This document shows, piece after piece, positions 1 to 8,388 of a DNA stretch of 64,000 bases. The DNA lies in NCBI RefSeq assembly GCF_000371785.1, contig NZ_AQUI01000002.1, positions 4,451,352-4,515,351 on the forward strand. The letters run 5' to 3'. The stretch is from Actinopolyspora halophila DSM 43834 (GTDB taxonomy: Bacteria; Actinomycetota; Actinomycetes; Mycobacteriales; Pseudonocardiaceae). The notes under the pieces are model-generated. The model was not told the origin of the DNA. It did not search any database and worked only from the letters and a program-made list of their open reading frames with translations. Position numbers and translations under genes: made by a program. Within the stretch, counting starts at the first letter, position 1, and each line of letters begins with the position of its first letter.

Positions 1-1026
1 CTCCTCGAACCATTGGTCGACCCGCCGCCACCCTCCTGGAAAGTACTCGTTGAGCACCTCACCGGCGGCTCGGACAGCGCTGTCGGCAACGCACTGGACA
101 ACCCGCTCACGCTCAGCCTTCTGCGCGACGTCTACGGGTCAACCGAACCCGTCGACGAACTCCTCGACACCACCCGCTTTCCCACCTCAACCGACATCGA
201 CAACCACCTGCTCGACCACGCGATCCACGCCGCCTACCGCCCCCGCCCGGGGCGACCACCACCGCCCTACACCGCCGAAGCAGCCCACCGCACCCTGCGA
301 TACCTCGCCTCCCGCATGACCGCCGCAGGAACCCGCGACCTCGCCTGGTGGCAGTTGCCCAGACTGGCCAGTGAGAACCCCACAGCCGCAACTCCCCTGT
401 TCCCCAAACAGCTGAGGTTGGCCCCGAGCGCACTCAGATACGGGCTTATGCACGGACTCCCGGCCGGGCCTGCAACCGGGCTCGCGATCTGGCTCAAGAC
501 TGGCCCCACGGCTGAACTCGTAGCGCTCGTTACTGCGCTCGCAGTCGGTCTCATAGGCGGCGGGCTTTTCGGCCTCGTACTCGGACTCGTGAGCTCGGCT
601 CAGGATTCGAAGGAAGTCGAACGGGGAGTCCGAGGCCCTGTGGAGGTCTGGGTTCAAGACCGGAGGGCTGGGCTCACGTACGGGATCACGATGGGGCTCG
701 CAGGCAGCCTCTCAACCGGCCTCCTCACTGGCTACACGGTCGGGTTCGCGGCCGGGGCCACGGTTGGGATCGTCGTCGGGCTCGGCCTTGGGACTTTAAC
801 AACCTTCAGCGGTTTCGCATCTAGCTCAACCACGGCATCCTTTGCTCGACTCTCGATCGCACACCGCACCCCGCCACGAATGATCCTCTTCCTCGAGGAC
901 GCCCGTGCACGGAACCTGCTCCGGACGGTCGGACCCCTCTACCAGTTCCGCCACGCCGAGATTCAGGACAGACTCGCCTCCACATCGACCGAGCAGCCTG
1001 CACGCGAAGCCGGGGCTCCCGACTGA
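1..1026 (+). CDS. NACHT-type NTPase, C-terminal part (5' end outside window)
   Basis: The reading frame is open from base 1, so the gene starts upstream of the window and only the last 341 residues are visible. The first 120 residues carry the run typical of the region after the NTPase core in actinomycete NACHT proteins: a short stretch ending DNPLTLSLLRDVY, then DELLDTTRF, then HLLDHAIHAAYRPRP, then DLAWWQLP. A glycine-rich hydrophobic region with several likely membrane segments follows at about residues 145-270. The end, FLEDARARNLLRTVGPLYQFRHAEIQDRLA in pieces, matches the usual C-terminus of this family. Such proteins are STAND NTPases; some NACHT proteins act in anti-phage defence, but no function can be fixed here because the P-loop and N-terminal effector are not in view. 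The stop abuts the stop of the convergent MarR gene. Confidence 0.75.
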   Translation, partial: LLEPLVDPPPPSWKVLVEHLTGGSDSAVGNALDNPLTLSLLRDVYGSTEPVDELLDTTRFPTSTDIDNHLLDHAIHAAYRPRPGRPPPPYTAEAAHRTLRYLASRMTAAGTRDLAWWQLPRLASENPTAATPLFPKQLRLAPSALRYGLMHGLPAGPATGLAIWLKTGPTAELVALVTALAVGLIGGGLFGLVLGLVSSAQDSKEVERGVRGPVEVWVQDRRAGLTYGITMGLAGSLSTGLLTGYTVGFAAGATVGIVVGLGLGTLTTFSGFASSSTTASFARLSIAHRTPPRMILFLEDARARNLLRTVGPLYQFRHAEIQDRLASTSTEQPAREAGAPD

Positions 1027-1521
1027 TCAGCCGGACACCCCGCCGAGGGCCTCGGCCAGCAGGTCCAGCGCGCCGGTGACCTGCTCGCGCTGCTGCGCGG
1101 TGAGGGAGCTCAGCACCCGCTCCTCGAGTACCAGCTGCCGGGGGAACACCTCGTCTATCCGCTGGCAGCCGAGTTCGGTGATGCGCACCAGGACAGCGCG
1201 CCGGTCCGCGGGGTTGGGCTCCCGCGCGACCAGTCCGCGTTCGTCCAGTTTGGACAGGATGCGTCCTATCGCGGCCCGCGAGCACCCGCGCAGCCGGGCG
1301 AGCTCGCGCGCGATGATGGGTTCCTCCAGGTGCCGCAGCAGCACCAGCACGTCCACTTCCGGCGGGGACAGCGACGCTCCGGAGAAAACCGGTTCCACCG
1401 CGGTCTCGTGCAGGGCCTGGATCAGCTTGAGTCGCCCGAAGACCTCCATCGCGGAAATGTCCAGGTCCGGACGCGCCCGCCGCCACGCGTCGTGAATGTC
1501 TCCCAGGGTGTCAGCGCACAC
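1027..1521 (-). CDS. MarR-family transcriptional regulator
   Basis: This 164-residue protein has the winged-helix layout of MarR repressors: a helix-turn-helix around ELARLRGCSRAAIGRILSKL followed by the wing with the family motif PADRRAVLVRIT. MarR proteins bind as dimers to palindromes and usually repress a divergent gene; ligand binding releases them. The gene diverges from a drug-efflux gene, so regulation of that pump is the natural inference. The GTG at 1521 is chosen because GGGAG lies five bases upstream; in-frame GTG (1527) and TTG (1533) are alternatives. A small inverted repeat sits just upstream and is described separately. Confidence 0.85.
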   Translation of the reverse strand: MCADTLGDIHDAWRRARPDLDISAMEVFGRLKLIQALHETAVEPVFSGASLSPPEVDVLVLLRHLEEPIIARELARLRGCSRAAIGRILSKLDERGLVAREPNPADRRAVLVRITELGCQRIDEVFPRQLVLEERVLSSLTAQQREQVTGALDLLAEALGGVSG

Positions 1522-1534
1522 GTGCACTCCCAAT

Positions 1535-1552
1535 TAGTAAACAGGTATACTA
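1535..1552. promoter_or_regulatory. Candidate MarR operator between marR and efflux gene
   Basis: The arms TAGTA (1535-1539) and TACTA (1548-1552) form an inverted repeat with an 8-base spacer in an AT-rich patch of otherwise GC-rich DNA. It lies 14 bases upstream of the chosen MarR start and about 90 bases upstream of the efflux gene, with TATACT (1546-1551) as a possible -10 element on the plus strand. Assignment to the MarR protein is inference from position. Confidence 0.45.
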
Positions 1553-1639
1553 TTTGTATCTCATCTTCGGTCCGACCGCTCGTGTCCCGGACGCGTCCAC
1601 GCCACGCCGTCAACCGCACCGGAAGGAGCAGCCCGTCCT

Positions 1640-2890
1640 GTGCACTCTGCCGAAACCCGAATCCCACGCGCGAAGCCGACCCACACCCAACCACCCCGGC
1701 ACACCGGTGTCCTGATCACGGTGCTGGCGGCGCTGAGTGCCGTCTCGCCACTGGCCACGGACATGTACGTTCCCGGATTCCCGCAGCTGTCCGCGGAGCT
1801 GGACATCAGCAGCGCGGGCACCCAGCTGTCGCTGACGATGTTCCTGCTCGGACTCGTCGTGGGCCAGCTGTTCGCGGGCCCGCTGAGCGACGGCCTGGAC
1901 CGACGGCGCCCGCTGCTGGTCGGCAGCGCCCTGTTCGCGGCCTGCTCGGCCGTGTGCGCGCTGGCCCAGAACGCGCTCACACTGGACATCGCACGACTGC
2001 TGGAGGGCTTCACCGGCGCGGTGGGCATGGTGATCGCACGCGCCGTCATCAGCGACTGGTACAGCGGCCCTGCCGCGGCCCGCCACTTCTCCGCGCTGTC
2101 CGTCCTCCTCGGAGTCGCCCCGGTCGCCGCCCCCGTGCTCGGCGGCGTGCTGGTCGACTGGTCCTCCTGGCGCTTCGTGTTCTGGTGCCTGACGGGAATC
2201 GGAATCGCCCTGCTGCTGGCCGTGTGGAGCGCCGTCCCCGAGTCGCTGCCACCACAACGGCGACGCCACGGGGGGTTGGCCGCCTCGTTCGCGTCCATGC
2301 GCGGCCTGCTGAGCGACCGGACGTTCATGGGCTACGTGGCCACGCTCTCGTGCGCGTTCGCCGCCATGTTCACCTACATCTCCGGCTCGAGCTTCGTCTT
2401 CCAGGACCTGTACGGCGTCTCCCCGACGCGGTACAGCCTGATCTTCGGCGTCAACGCCCTGGCGATGTTGGTCTCCAGCGCTTCCTTCGGCGCGCTCACC
2501 CGCCGCGTGCGGATGAACACCGTGCTAACCGCCGGGGTGGCGCTGGGGCTCGTGGCCACTCTCGCCCAGCTGCTCACCGACCTGCTCATCGGCGGCGGCC
2601 TGATCACCACGTGGATCTTCCTGTTCGTGACCATGGTGGGCATGGGGGCGGTGCTTCCCGGGGTCATGGCCATCGGCCAGTCCCTGGTACCGCACGCCCC
2701 CGGAAGCGCCTCGGCACTCATCGGTGCGGGCCAGTTCCTGCTCGCCGCCGTGTTCTCCCCGCTGGTGGGAGCCATGGGCGGCAGCGCGCTCCCCATGGCG
2801 ACCCTGATGCTGGTCGGTTTCTGCTGTGCCGCGCTCGCCCTGCTCCTGCTCGCGCGGCCGTGGCTGGGAGCCGGGGAACACCTCGGCTGA
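1640..2890 (+). CDS. MFS drug-resistance transporter, Bcr/CflA family
   Basis: The 416-residue protein has about twelve hydrophobic segments and the Bcr/CflA hallmark in the first one (LATDMYVPGFPQL), followed by the MFS loop motif GPLSDGLDRRRPLL. Members are proton-driven multidrug exporters in the cytoplasmic membrane (bicyclomycin, chloramphenicol and others); the substrate here is unknown. The GTG start at 1640 is preceded by GGAAGGAG at 1621-1628. It is transcribed divergently from the MarR gene, the common arrangement for an inducible efflux pump. The first 28 residues are hydrophilic, so a slightly later start is possible. Confidence 0.88.
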   Translation: MHSAETRIPRAKPTHTQPPRHTGVLITVLAALSAVSPLATDMYVPGFPQLSAELDISSAGTQLSLTMFLLGLVVGQLFAGPLSDGLDRRRPLLVGSALFAACSAVCALAQNALTLDIARLLEGFTGAVGMVIARAVISDWYSGPAAARHFSALSVLLGVAPVAAPVLGGVLVDWSSWRFVFWCLTGIGIALLLAVWSAVPESLPPQRRRHGGLAASFASMRGLLSDRTFMGYVATLSCAFAAMFTYISGSSFVFQDLYGVSPTRYSLIFGVNALAMLVSSASFGALTRRVRMNTVLTAGVALGLVATLAQLLTDLLIGGGLITTWIFLFVTMVGMGAVLPGVMAIGQSLVPHAPGSASALIGAGQFLLAAVFSPLVGAMGGSALPMATLMLVGFCCAALALLLLARPWLGAGEHLG

Positions 2891-2953
2891 CAGCCGGCCG
2901 TGTGGCCGCGGTGGGCGTGGTTCACCTTCCGCACGCCGCGCTCCGCGCGTGGC

Positions 2954-3397
2954 TCACGACCGATCGGCGCGCGACCGCGAGCCGCGCAGCAGGAAGTAAA
3001 GCGCCGCGATCACGCAGCCGAGCGCCAGCGCCCCCAGCACGTACACGACCGAGGTCACGTGCTCCGGGACCAGGTCCACCGTCGCCCCGTCGTCCCAGAC
3101 GCAGTTGGCCTCCGGTGGGAAGGTCCGCGGATCGTAGCGCGTCAGCCGGACGTCGTCGTTCATTCCCTCCGGCCTGACCTCCATGCATCTCGACATGCCC
3201 GCGACGACGGGAATGTGCGTGAGCGCCCAGGAGAACACCAGGTGCGCGAATCCGAGCAGGAGCACGGCCGCGTACGAGCACAGCCTGGCAGGGCGCCGCA
3301 GCAGTCTCCGATACGAGAGCGCCGAGTGCACGAGCACCACCAGCACCACGAGCGCCGTCACCACTGGTGAGAACACCAGAACGAGAAACAACAACAT
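2954..3397 (-). CDS. Small membrane protein, unknown function
   Basis: This 147-residue protein has two hydrophobic segments at the N-terminus (about residues 1-25 and 40-62), a hydrophilic loop with two cysteines (RCMEV and NCVWDD) at about 68-110, and a third membrane segment near 114-136 followed by a basic tail. The loop cysteines could form a disulfide if extracytoplasmic. I recognise no family. No Shine-Dalgarno is evident before the ATG at 3397, so the message may be leaderless. Confidence 0.6.
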   Translation of the reverse strand: MLLFLVLVFSPVVTALVVLVVLVHSALSYRRLLRRPARLCSYAAVLLLGFAHLVFSWALTHIPVVAGMSRCMEVRPEGMNDDVRLTRYDPRTFPPEANCVWDDGATVDLVPEHVTSVVYVLGALALGCVIAALYFLLRGSRSRADRS

Positions 3398-3498
3398 ACG
3401 GTCCGAACGTATCGATCACGTTCGCCGCCGTGGGCGATTCGCACGATTCCGGAAGCGGGACCGACCCGGTCGCCGCCCCGCAGCACTGGCACCGGCGT

Positions 3499-3978
3499 TC
3501 ACGGTGCGGTGACGCCGGTCAGGGACACCCCGGTGACGGCGGCGATCGCCGCGACGACGCCCCAGGCGACCGTTCCCGCACCGACCCAGACGAACGCGGC
3601 CCGCGGTGTGATGCCGATGCCGCCGGCCACGAGCGCGGAGAGCTGGGTCCCCAGGCCGATCGGTCCGAGCACGGCCAGTGCGGGCAGGCCCCAGCGGCGC
3701 ACCAGTCGCTCGACCCGCTGCCAGCGCCCGCCGGTATCAGGTCGCCCACCGGTCTCCGCACGCGTCCCGCGGCGCGCTACCCACCACGCGCGAACGCGTT
3801 CACCGAACCACGCCGCGCCCGCGACCGTCGCCAGGTTGCCCGCCAGTCCGGCGATCACGACGGGCACCGGGTGCACTCCGGCGAGGATGCCCCCGGGGAT
3901 CACGACGACGGCCTCCAGCCACGGCGCCGCCCCGCCTACGAGAACGCCGAGCAGGATCGCGATGTTCGCGCCGGTCAT
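3499..3978 (-). CDS. Small multidrug-export-like membrane protein
   Basis: This 159-residue integral membrane protein resembles the putative small multi-drug export family (Pfam Sm_multidrug_ex): hydrophobic N-terminus with the APWLEAVVVIPGGILAGVHP stretch, a central basic loop at about 63-90, and GLPALAVLGPIGLGTQLSALVAGG in two pieces near 95-120. Proteins of this family have the DedA-like re-entrant layout; export activity is an annotation tradition rather than well-shown chemistry. The ATG at 3978 follows a purine-rich AAGGTGGGG. It is probably expressed alone; the next minus-strand gene starts about 100 bases downstream. Confidence 0.6.
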   Translation of the reverse strand: MTGANIAILLGVLVGGAAPWLEAVVVIPGGILAGVHPVPVVIAGLAGNLATVAGAAWFGERVRAWWVARRGTRAETGGRPDTGGRWQRVERLVRRWGLPALAVLGPIGLGTQLSALVAGGIGITPRAAFVWVGAGTVAWGVVAAIAAVTGVSLTGVTAP

Positions 3979-4205
3979 CGCCCCACCTTAGCCTCCGGAG
4001 GAGGATCGGCTCGCTCCGCCGCCGAGGCCCGAGCAGGTCTCCCTGGCGGCACCGCTGCGGTGCGCACCACCCCCGCAGCCGCTCACCCCGGAGCCGGGAG
4101 GTGTCGAGCATTACGACTACGGAAAACCTCCGAAAACCTCTCTGTTCTTACTCCGTCGGTCGGATAGGCTCGTGCTCCCACTTGATCAACAAGGAAAGGG
4201 GTGCG

Positions 4206-5243
4206 ATGACACACGCCTCCGACTCGGCCGGTTCACCCGCGTACGAGCACCACACCCGCATGATGTCGATGATCACCGGGCACTGGGTGACCCAGATCGT
4301 CCGCACGGTGGCGACCTACTCGATCGCGGAGCACCTCTCCGAGGGGCCCGCGACGGCGGAGCAGATCGCCGAGGCGGAACAGCTCGACGTCGACGCGACG
4401 CGGCGGCTGCTGCGCACCTGTGCCGGGCTCGGCCTGGTCACGTCCACCGATGACGCGAAATTCGCCCCCACCGACCTGCTGAGCACCCTGCTGCCCGACG
4501 TGCCCGGCTCGCTCAAGGGCTGGGCGGTGGCGCAGGGCTCGCCCGGCCACTGGGAACCGTGGGGCAACTTCCCCGAGGCGGTCCGCGCGGGCAGGCGACA
4601 GGCACCGGGGTACCACGGGCCGGAGCTGTGGGACTACTACACCCAGTTCCCCGCGGAAGGCGCGGCGTTCACCACCGCCATGGACGACCTCTCGGCGGTG
4701 GTCGTCGACGACGCGGCCCGGCGCATCGACACCTCGGCGACCAAGACCGCCGTGGACGTCGGCGGTGCCAGCGGCAGCCTGGTGCACGCGCTCATGCTCA
4801 CCGACGACCAACTGCACGGCAGCGTGTACGACCTCCCCCAGGTCGTGCCGGACGCCGAAGCTGCCGCGGCCCGGAAGGGACTCGACGACCGGTTCACCGC
4901 CGTGCCCGGGGACTTCTTCGAGTCCGTGCCCGCGGCGGACCTGCACCTGCTGAAGTTCATCCTGCACGACTGGCCCGACGAGACCTGCGTGCAAATCCTG
5001 CGCAACTGCCGCGCGGGCCTGAACGAGGGCGGACGGGTGGCCGTCGTGGAACTGCTCATCGGCGAGCACGGCGAGCCGGGGCTGGCGCCGCTGATGGACA
5101 TGAACATGCTCGCGGTCGTCTCCGGCAAGGAACGCACGCTCGCCGAGTACGACGCGCTGTTCACCGCGGCGGGACTCACCCGGACGAGGATGACGCGGGC
5201 CACTTCGGAGTACGTGATCCTCGAGGCGACCGCCACCGCCTGA
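4206..5243 (+). CDS. SAM-dependent O-methyltransferase (PF00891 type)
   Basis: The 345-residue protein has the two-part architecture of small-molecule O-methyltransferases: an N-terminal helical dimerisation/winged-helix region (residues about 15-100) and a C-terminal Rossmann fold. The SAM-binding glycine motif is DVGGASGSLVHAL, and LLKFILHDWPDE carries the His-Asp-Trp typical of the catalytic base in this family. Such enzymes methylate phenolic or polyketide hydroxyls, often in secondary metabolism, but no biosynthetic cluster surrounds it. AAGGAAAGGGG at 4191-4201 lies just before the ATG. The gene appears monocistronic; the substrate cannot be inferred. Confidence 0.85.
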   Translation: MTHASDSAGSPAYEHHTRMMSMITGHWVTQIVRTVATYSIAEHLSEGPATAEQIAEAEQLDVDATRRLLRTCAGLGLVTSTDDAKFAPTDLLSTLLPDVPGSLKGWAVAQGSPGHWEPWGNFPEAVRAGRRQAPGYHGPELWDYYTQFPAEGAAFTTAMDDLSAVVVDDAARRIDTSATKTAVDVGGASGSLVHALMLTDDQLHGSVYDLPQVVPDAEAAAARKGLDDRFTAVPGDFFESVPAADLHLLKFILHDWPDETCVQILRNCRAGLNEGGRVAVVELLIGEHGEPGLAPLMDMNMLAVVSGKERTLAEYDALFTAAGLTRTRMTRATSEYVILEATATA

Positions 5244-5432
5244 GACCGCCGCGACGGCCGTGGGCCCGGTCACCGGGATCGGGCCCACCGCGGCCGACCT
5301 GGCCTCGATCGGTGAGTGCCCCGCGGATCGGCCGCGCCAGCCGAGTGGCGGCGTTTCAGCCGTCGATGAAGTCTTCGACCAGCTCGGCTTGGGGTCTGCC
5401 CGGGGGCACGAAGGTCTCTGAGCGCTCTTCGC

Positions 5433-5849
5433 TCAGCCTGCGTCGAACGCCTCTTCGATGGCCAGCGTGTCCTCGTACAGGTGCATGCGGACGATCCGGC
5501 TGTCCTCGACCACCAGGTGCATGGCCGCCGGTGTGGTGAACTCCTTGCCGTTGGCCACGACGGTGTGCGTGAAGACCGCCAGCAGCATCACGTCACCGCC
5601 GTCGACGATGACGCGCTCCAGCACGACCTCGCTCCTGCCGTGCGCGAAGTGCGGCCACATCGTGGTGAAGTACGGCGCGACCTCCTCCCGGCGGGTGCGG
5701 CGCCCGGTCCAGGGCAGCGCGTCACTGCCGGGGACGTACCAGTCGATCTCCTCGGCGAACAGTTCCTGGATGCCGTCGGGGTCCTGCCTGCCGAGGCGCT
5801 CCACGAACTTCTCGGCCACGGTCCGCGAGGTCTGAGTATTCGTTGCCAT
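5433..5849 (-). CDS. SnoaL-like / nuclear transport factor 2-fold protein
   Basis: This 138-residue protein looks like a SnoaL-type polyketide-cyclase or ketosteroid-isomerase-like domain: an N-terminal helix VAEKFVERLGRQDPDGIQELF, then EIDWYVPG, a middle strand pair, and a C-terminal HLVVEDSRIVRMHLYED segment. The cone-shaped NTF2 fold binds small hydrophobic ligands and may isomerise, cyclise or hydrolyse them; many members remain without a known reaction. The ATG at 5849 with AAGGA upstream is preferred to an earlier in-frame ATG at 5879. It lies downstream of the SDR gene on the same strand, so the two may act in one oxidative or detoxification pathway. Confidence 0.75.
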   Translation of the reverse strand: MATNTQTSRTVAEKFVERLGRQDPDGIQELFAEEIDWYVPGSDALPWTGRRTRREEVAPYFTTMWPHFAHGRSEVVLERVIVDGGDVMLLAVFTHTVVANGKEFTTPAAMHLVVEDSRIVRMHLYEDTLAIEEAFDAG

Positions 5850-6038
5850 CGTCCTTGTCCCTTGTCTTTGTGTTCGCACGAGGTGTGTCGGTCGGGTCTC
5901 AGCCCTGGAGCAGAAAGTGCTTGCAGCTCAGCGGCCCGCCTTCGCGCAGCGCGGTGGCGACCAGATCGCCGCGGTGGACCGGGGAGAGGGCGCTGACACG
6001 CACAGCGTCGAACGCGTCCCGCGTCGCCGATTTGGGGC

Positions 6039-6791
6039 CTAGAGCTGTGTGGCGCCGCCGTCGACGAGCAGTTCCGCGCCGGTGGTGAAACTGCTTTGGT
6101 CACCGGCCAGGTAGAGGGCGGTGGCGGCGACCTCGTCGGGCCGACCGGCGCGGCCGAGCGGGGTCGGTGGGGCGGGCTCGGCCACGGTGGACCGATCGTC
6201 GTGCGGGAAAGCGGCGAGGAGCTCGTCCAGGCCAGGGGTCTCGACGGGGCCGGGGGTGAGGGTGTTGACGCGGATTCCGCGTTCAGCCAGCTCGGCGGCC
6301 CAGGTGCGGGCGAGGCTGCGGATCGCGGCCTTGGTCGCGGCGTAGACGCCCAGGCCCGGGGTGGCCCGCAGGGTCGCGCTGGAGGAGAGCAGCATCACCG
6401 AGGCGCCGGCCGTCAACAGCGGCAGCGCCTTCTGGACAGTGAAGACCGTGCCCTTGAGATTGATCGAGGTCGTGCGGTCGTACTCCTCCTCGGTGATCGC
6501 GCCGAGCGGACCGTAGCCCCCGACCCCGGCGTTGGCTACCACGATGTCCAGGCGACCACTGCGGTTCGCGATCTCGGCGAAGAGCCGATCGAGGTCGCCG
6601 AGGTCCGCGGCATCGCCCTGGACGGCGACGCCTCGGATGCCGACCCGCGCGACGGCGGCGTCCAGTTCTGCCTTGCGGCGGCCGGTGAGGTAGACGGTCG
6701 CGCCCTCCGCGGCGAAACGGCGGGCGATCGCCAGACCGATGCCGCTGGAGGCGCCGGTGACGAGGGCGCTCTTATCGTCGAGCTGTCCCAT
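6039..6791 (-). CDS. Short-chain dehydrogenase/reductase
   Basis: A classical SDR of 250 residues. The cofactor motif TGASSGIG is near residue 12, the structural NAG is at about 86, and the catalytic Ser and Tyr-x3-Lys are in LLSSSATL and VYAATKAA. The presence of TGRRK after the second strand suggests NADP(H) preference. The C-terminal FTTGAELLVDGGATQL is typical. The ATG at 6791 is chosen because GGAG is positioned six bases upstream; an ATG at 6803 has its purine run too close. A 21-bp palindrome matching one at the adjacent Rrf2 gene lies immediately upstream, so this gene is probably repressed by that regulator. Confidence 0.88.
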   Translation of the reverse strand: MGQLDDKSALVTGASSGIGLAIARRFAAEGATVYLTGRRKAELDAAVARVGIRGVAVQGDAADLGDLDRLFAEIANRSGRLDIVVANAGVGGYGPLGAITEEEYDRTTSINLKGTVFTVQKALPLLTAGASVMLLSSSATLRATPGLGVYAATKAAIRSLARTWAAELAERGIRVNTLTPGPVETPGLDELLAAFPHDDRSTVAEPAPPTPLGRAGRPDEVAATALYLAGDQSSFTTGAELLVDGGATQL

Positions 6792-6810
6792 GAGATTCTC
6801 CATTTCCTCG

Positions 6811-6831
6811 ATGTAACAATTTTTGTTACAT
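6811..6831. promoter_or_regulatory. Rrf2-type operator upstream of SDR gene
   Basis: A near-ideal inverted repeat: ATGTAACAA (6811-6819) and TTGTTACAT (6823-6831) are exact reverse complements around TTT. The core GTAACA-N5-TGTTAC recurs with identical spacing upstream of the neighbouring Rrf2-family regulator. It sits 20 bases upstream of the SDR start, where bound repressor would block transcription. The link to the regulator is inference from the shared motif. Confidence 0.75.
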
Positions 6832-6881
6832 CGATGTGCTCAAATCTACCCCCGACCAGGGGAAGTGAACGGGGTTCGAGG

Positions 6882-7313
6882 TCAGGCGGCTTTCAAGACG
6901 TCCCGCAGCACGTCCTCCAGCGTGGTCTTGGCCAGCTCCCTGCGCAGAGCGGCCTCCACCTCGTCGTACACGGCGGTCATCGCCGGCCCGATGCCGTGCC
7001 CCACGACGCACTCGGGGTCCGGTGTCGCGGGGTGCAGGGCGAAGACCGGCCCCGGCTCGATCGCCTGGTAGACGTCGAGCAGGGTGATCGCCGCCAGGTC
7101 CCGCACGAGCATCCAGCCCGCGCCCGCCCCTCGCTGCGAATCGGCCAGGCCGGCCTTGCGCAGCTCGGCCAGCAGGCGGCGGATCACCACCGGGTTGGTG
7201 TTGACGCTCGTCGCGATCTGCTCGGAGGTGGCGACCTCGTGGCCGCGCCGCTGGTACAGCCCGATCCACGTCAGGGCGTGCGTCGCGATGGTCAGTCGGC
7301 TGTTGGCGCTCAC
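6882..7313 (-). CDS. Rrf2-family transcriptional regulator
   Basis: The 143-residue protein starts VSANSRLTIATHALTWI and carries the winged helix-turn-helix around ATSVNTNPVVIRRLLAEL, the recognition pattern of Rrf2 proteins such as YwnA, IscR and NsrR. Only one cysteine is present in the region where iron-sulfur members have three (PDPECVVG), so a classical three-Cys cluster is unlikely; a redox or electrophile sensor using a single thiol is possible. The GTG at 7313 is preferred because GGAGGTG lies about nine bases upstream and homologues begin at this point. Palindromes at its own promoter and at the SDR promoter suggest autoregulation and control of the downstream genes. Confidence 0.85.
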   Translation of the reverse strand: MSANSRLTIATHALTWIGLYQRRGHEVATSEQIATSVNTNPVVIRRLLAELRKAGLADSQRGAGAGWMLVRDLAAITLLDVYQAIEPGPVFALHPATPDPECVVGHGIGPAMTAVYDEVEAALRRELAKTTLEDVLRDVLKAA

Positions 7314-7340
7314 GTCGGACCCCACCTCCCTCACCTCTAG

Positions 7341-7361
7341 TCGTAACACTAGTTGTTACGA
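7341..7361. promoter_or_regulatory. Rrf2-type operator upstream of the regulator gene
   Basis: Inverted repeat TCGTAACA (7341-7348) and TGTTACGA (7354-7361) separated by five bases, 27 bases upstream of the Rrf2 start. Its core GTAACA-N5-TGTTAC is identical in sequence and spacing to the site before the SDR gene. Confidence 0.75.
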
Positions 7362-7515
7362 CAGCGTTCGGCAAATCCAACGGGCAGCCTCGACCGGACC
7401 GGGCGCACCCGGTGGCCGGACGGAGTCGGGAGCATTGCTCGCCCCACCGCTGCTCGCATGGGAAGCGCATCCCGATTGTCGGCCCGCCCCGATCGGCACC
7501 CCCTGCGACGTGGAC

Positions 7516-7836
7516 GGAACCGCTGCCGTCGAGGCCACCCAGAACGTTTACGCTGACCTCTGCTTCATCGGCGTCACGGGAGATACACCCGGAGGCGGGG
7601 CCTTTACCGCAAGAGACGCCCAGGACGCCGCGATGAAGCGCGCACTGGCGGCACGCGCGGCCGAGGCCTACACGCTCGCCTCGCCCGAGAAGATCGGCAC
7701 CGCCTCGCCCTACCGCGTGTTGCCGTGGAGACACATCACCGGCATGGACACCGACGTCGATCCGACCCGGGAAGTCGTCGAACAGGTCTCGGCGCTCGAC
7801 GTCGAGCTCGTGCACGCCGCCGGAGCAAATTCCTGA
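7516..7836 (+). pseudogene. DeoR-family regulator fragment (C-terminal sensor domain)
   Basis: The last 105 or so codons of this frame read like the ligand-sensing end of a DeoR/GlpR regulator: YADLCFIGVTGDTPGGG, then DAQDAAMKRALAARAAEAYTL in pieces, LASPEKIGTASPYRVLPW and a final TDVDPTREVV. There is no helix-turn-helix region upstream in any frame, and the frame runs without a start into the antisense of the Rrf2 gene. I therefore read it as a 5'-truncated remnant. It lies next to other debris (the ychF fragment) and to arr, which supports rearrangement at this spot. Confidence 0.65.
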
Positions 7837-8388
7837 GACGCCGGTTCACGGGAAGTGGCCGGATGTGGCGGAGGTCGGGCGTTCTCCGATGATTCACAAC
7901 GACAGGGCCCCAGCCGCATCCTCGTGGAAGCACCTGGGGCGCCGAGTCCTCGGACCGGACGCGGTTCAGACGTGGAACCGAAACGCACTACGTCGCCGTC
8001 GCGCATCACGTACTCCTTGCGGGTCCAGGAACCACCCGGCCCCGTAGGTCGTAAGACCCGGCACTCGCGCAACCCCGGGGATGGACGGCCGCAACAAGCC
8101 GTCCGGGGTGAAGCGACGGATACAAGTCCGGTGTGCCGGAGAGCTTCTGCTCACCTTCCGCTGATCTCGGGTGAGCTGTGTCCGTCGCACGGCTCGTCCG
8201 CGATCAGGGGGACCGCTTCCGCACGTTCCCACCGCCCCCGGAGGGCGTCGCTTCCCTCCGGGGAAGAGGCATGATACAGTTGGAACCAACCGCTGAAGCG
8301 GGACGTGCTGCCACGGTAATCGTGATGCCGACCACGTTCCGCAGCCGAATGACGTCTGCGCTCGGCACACTCATGCAACAATGACGCG
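7837..8388. other. Gene-poor stretch with ychF debris upstream of arr
   Basis: No convincing gene is present on either strand. The recognisable contents are the degraded ychF 3' end at 7966-8024 and a hairpin GGACGGC (8083-8089) / GCCGTCC (8098-8104) that could terminate transcription. The arr promoter must lie in its last part, but no clear -35/-10 pair is visible. Confidence 0.5.
7966..8024 (-). pseudogene. Degraded copy of the ychF 3' end
   Basis: Bases 7990-8020 are identical over 31 nt to 8827-8857 inside the intact ychF gene, and the next 20 or so bases towards the stop are still alignable with a few mismatches and a one-base deletion. On the minus strand this gives KEYVMRDGDVV and, after a frameshift, RFHV and a stop, matching the C-terminus KEYVMRDGDVVEFRFNV of YchF. 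It is a tail fragment only, about 840 bases beyond the real gene, with arr between the two copies. Confidence 0.8.
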
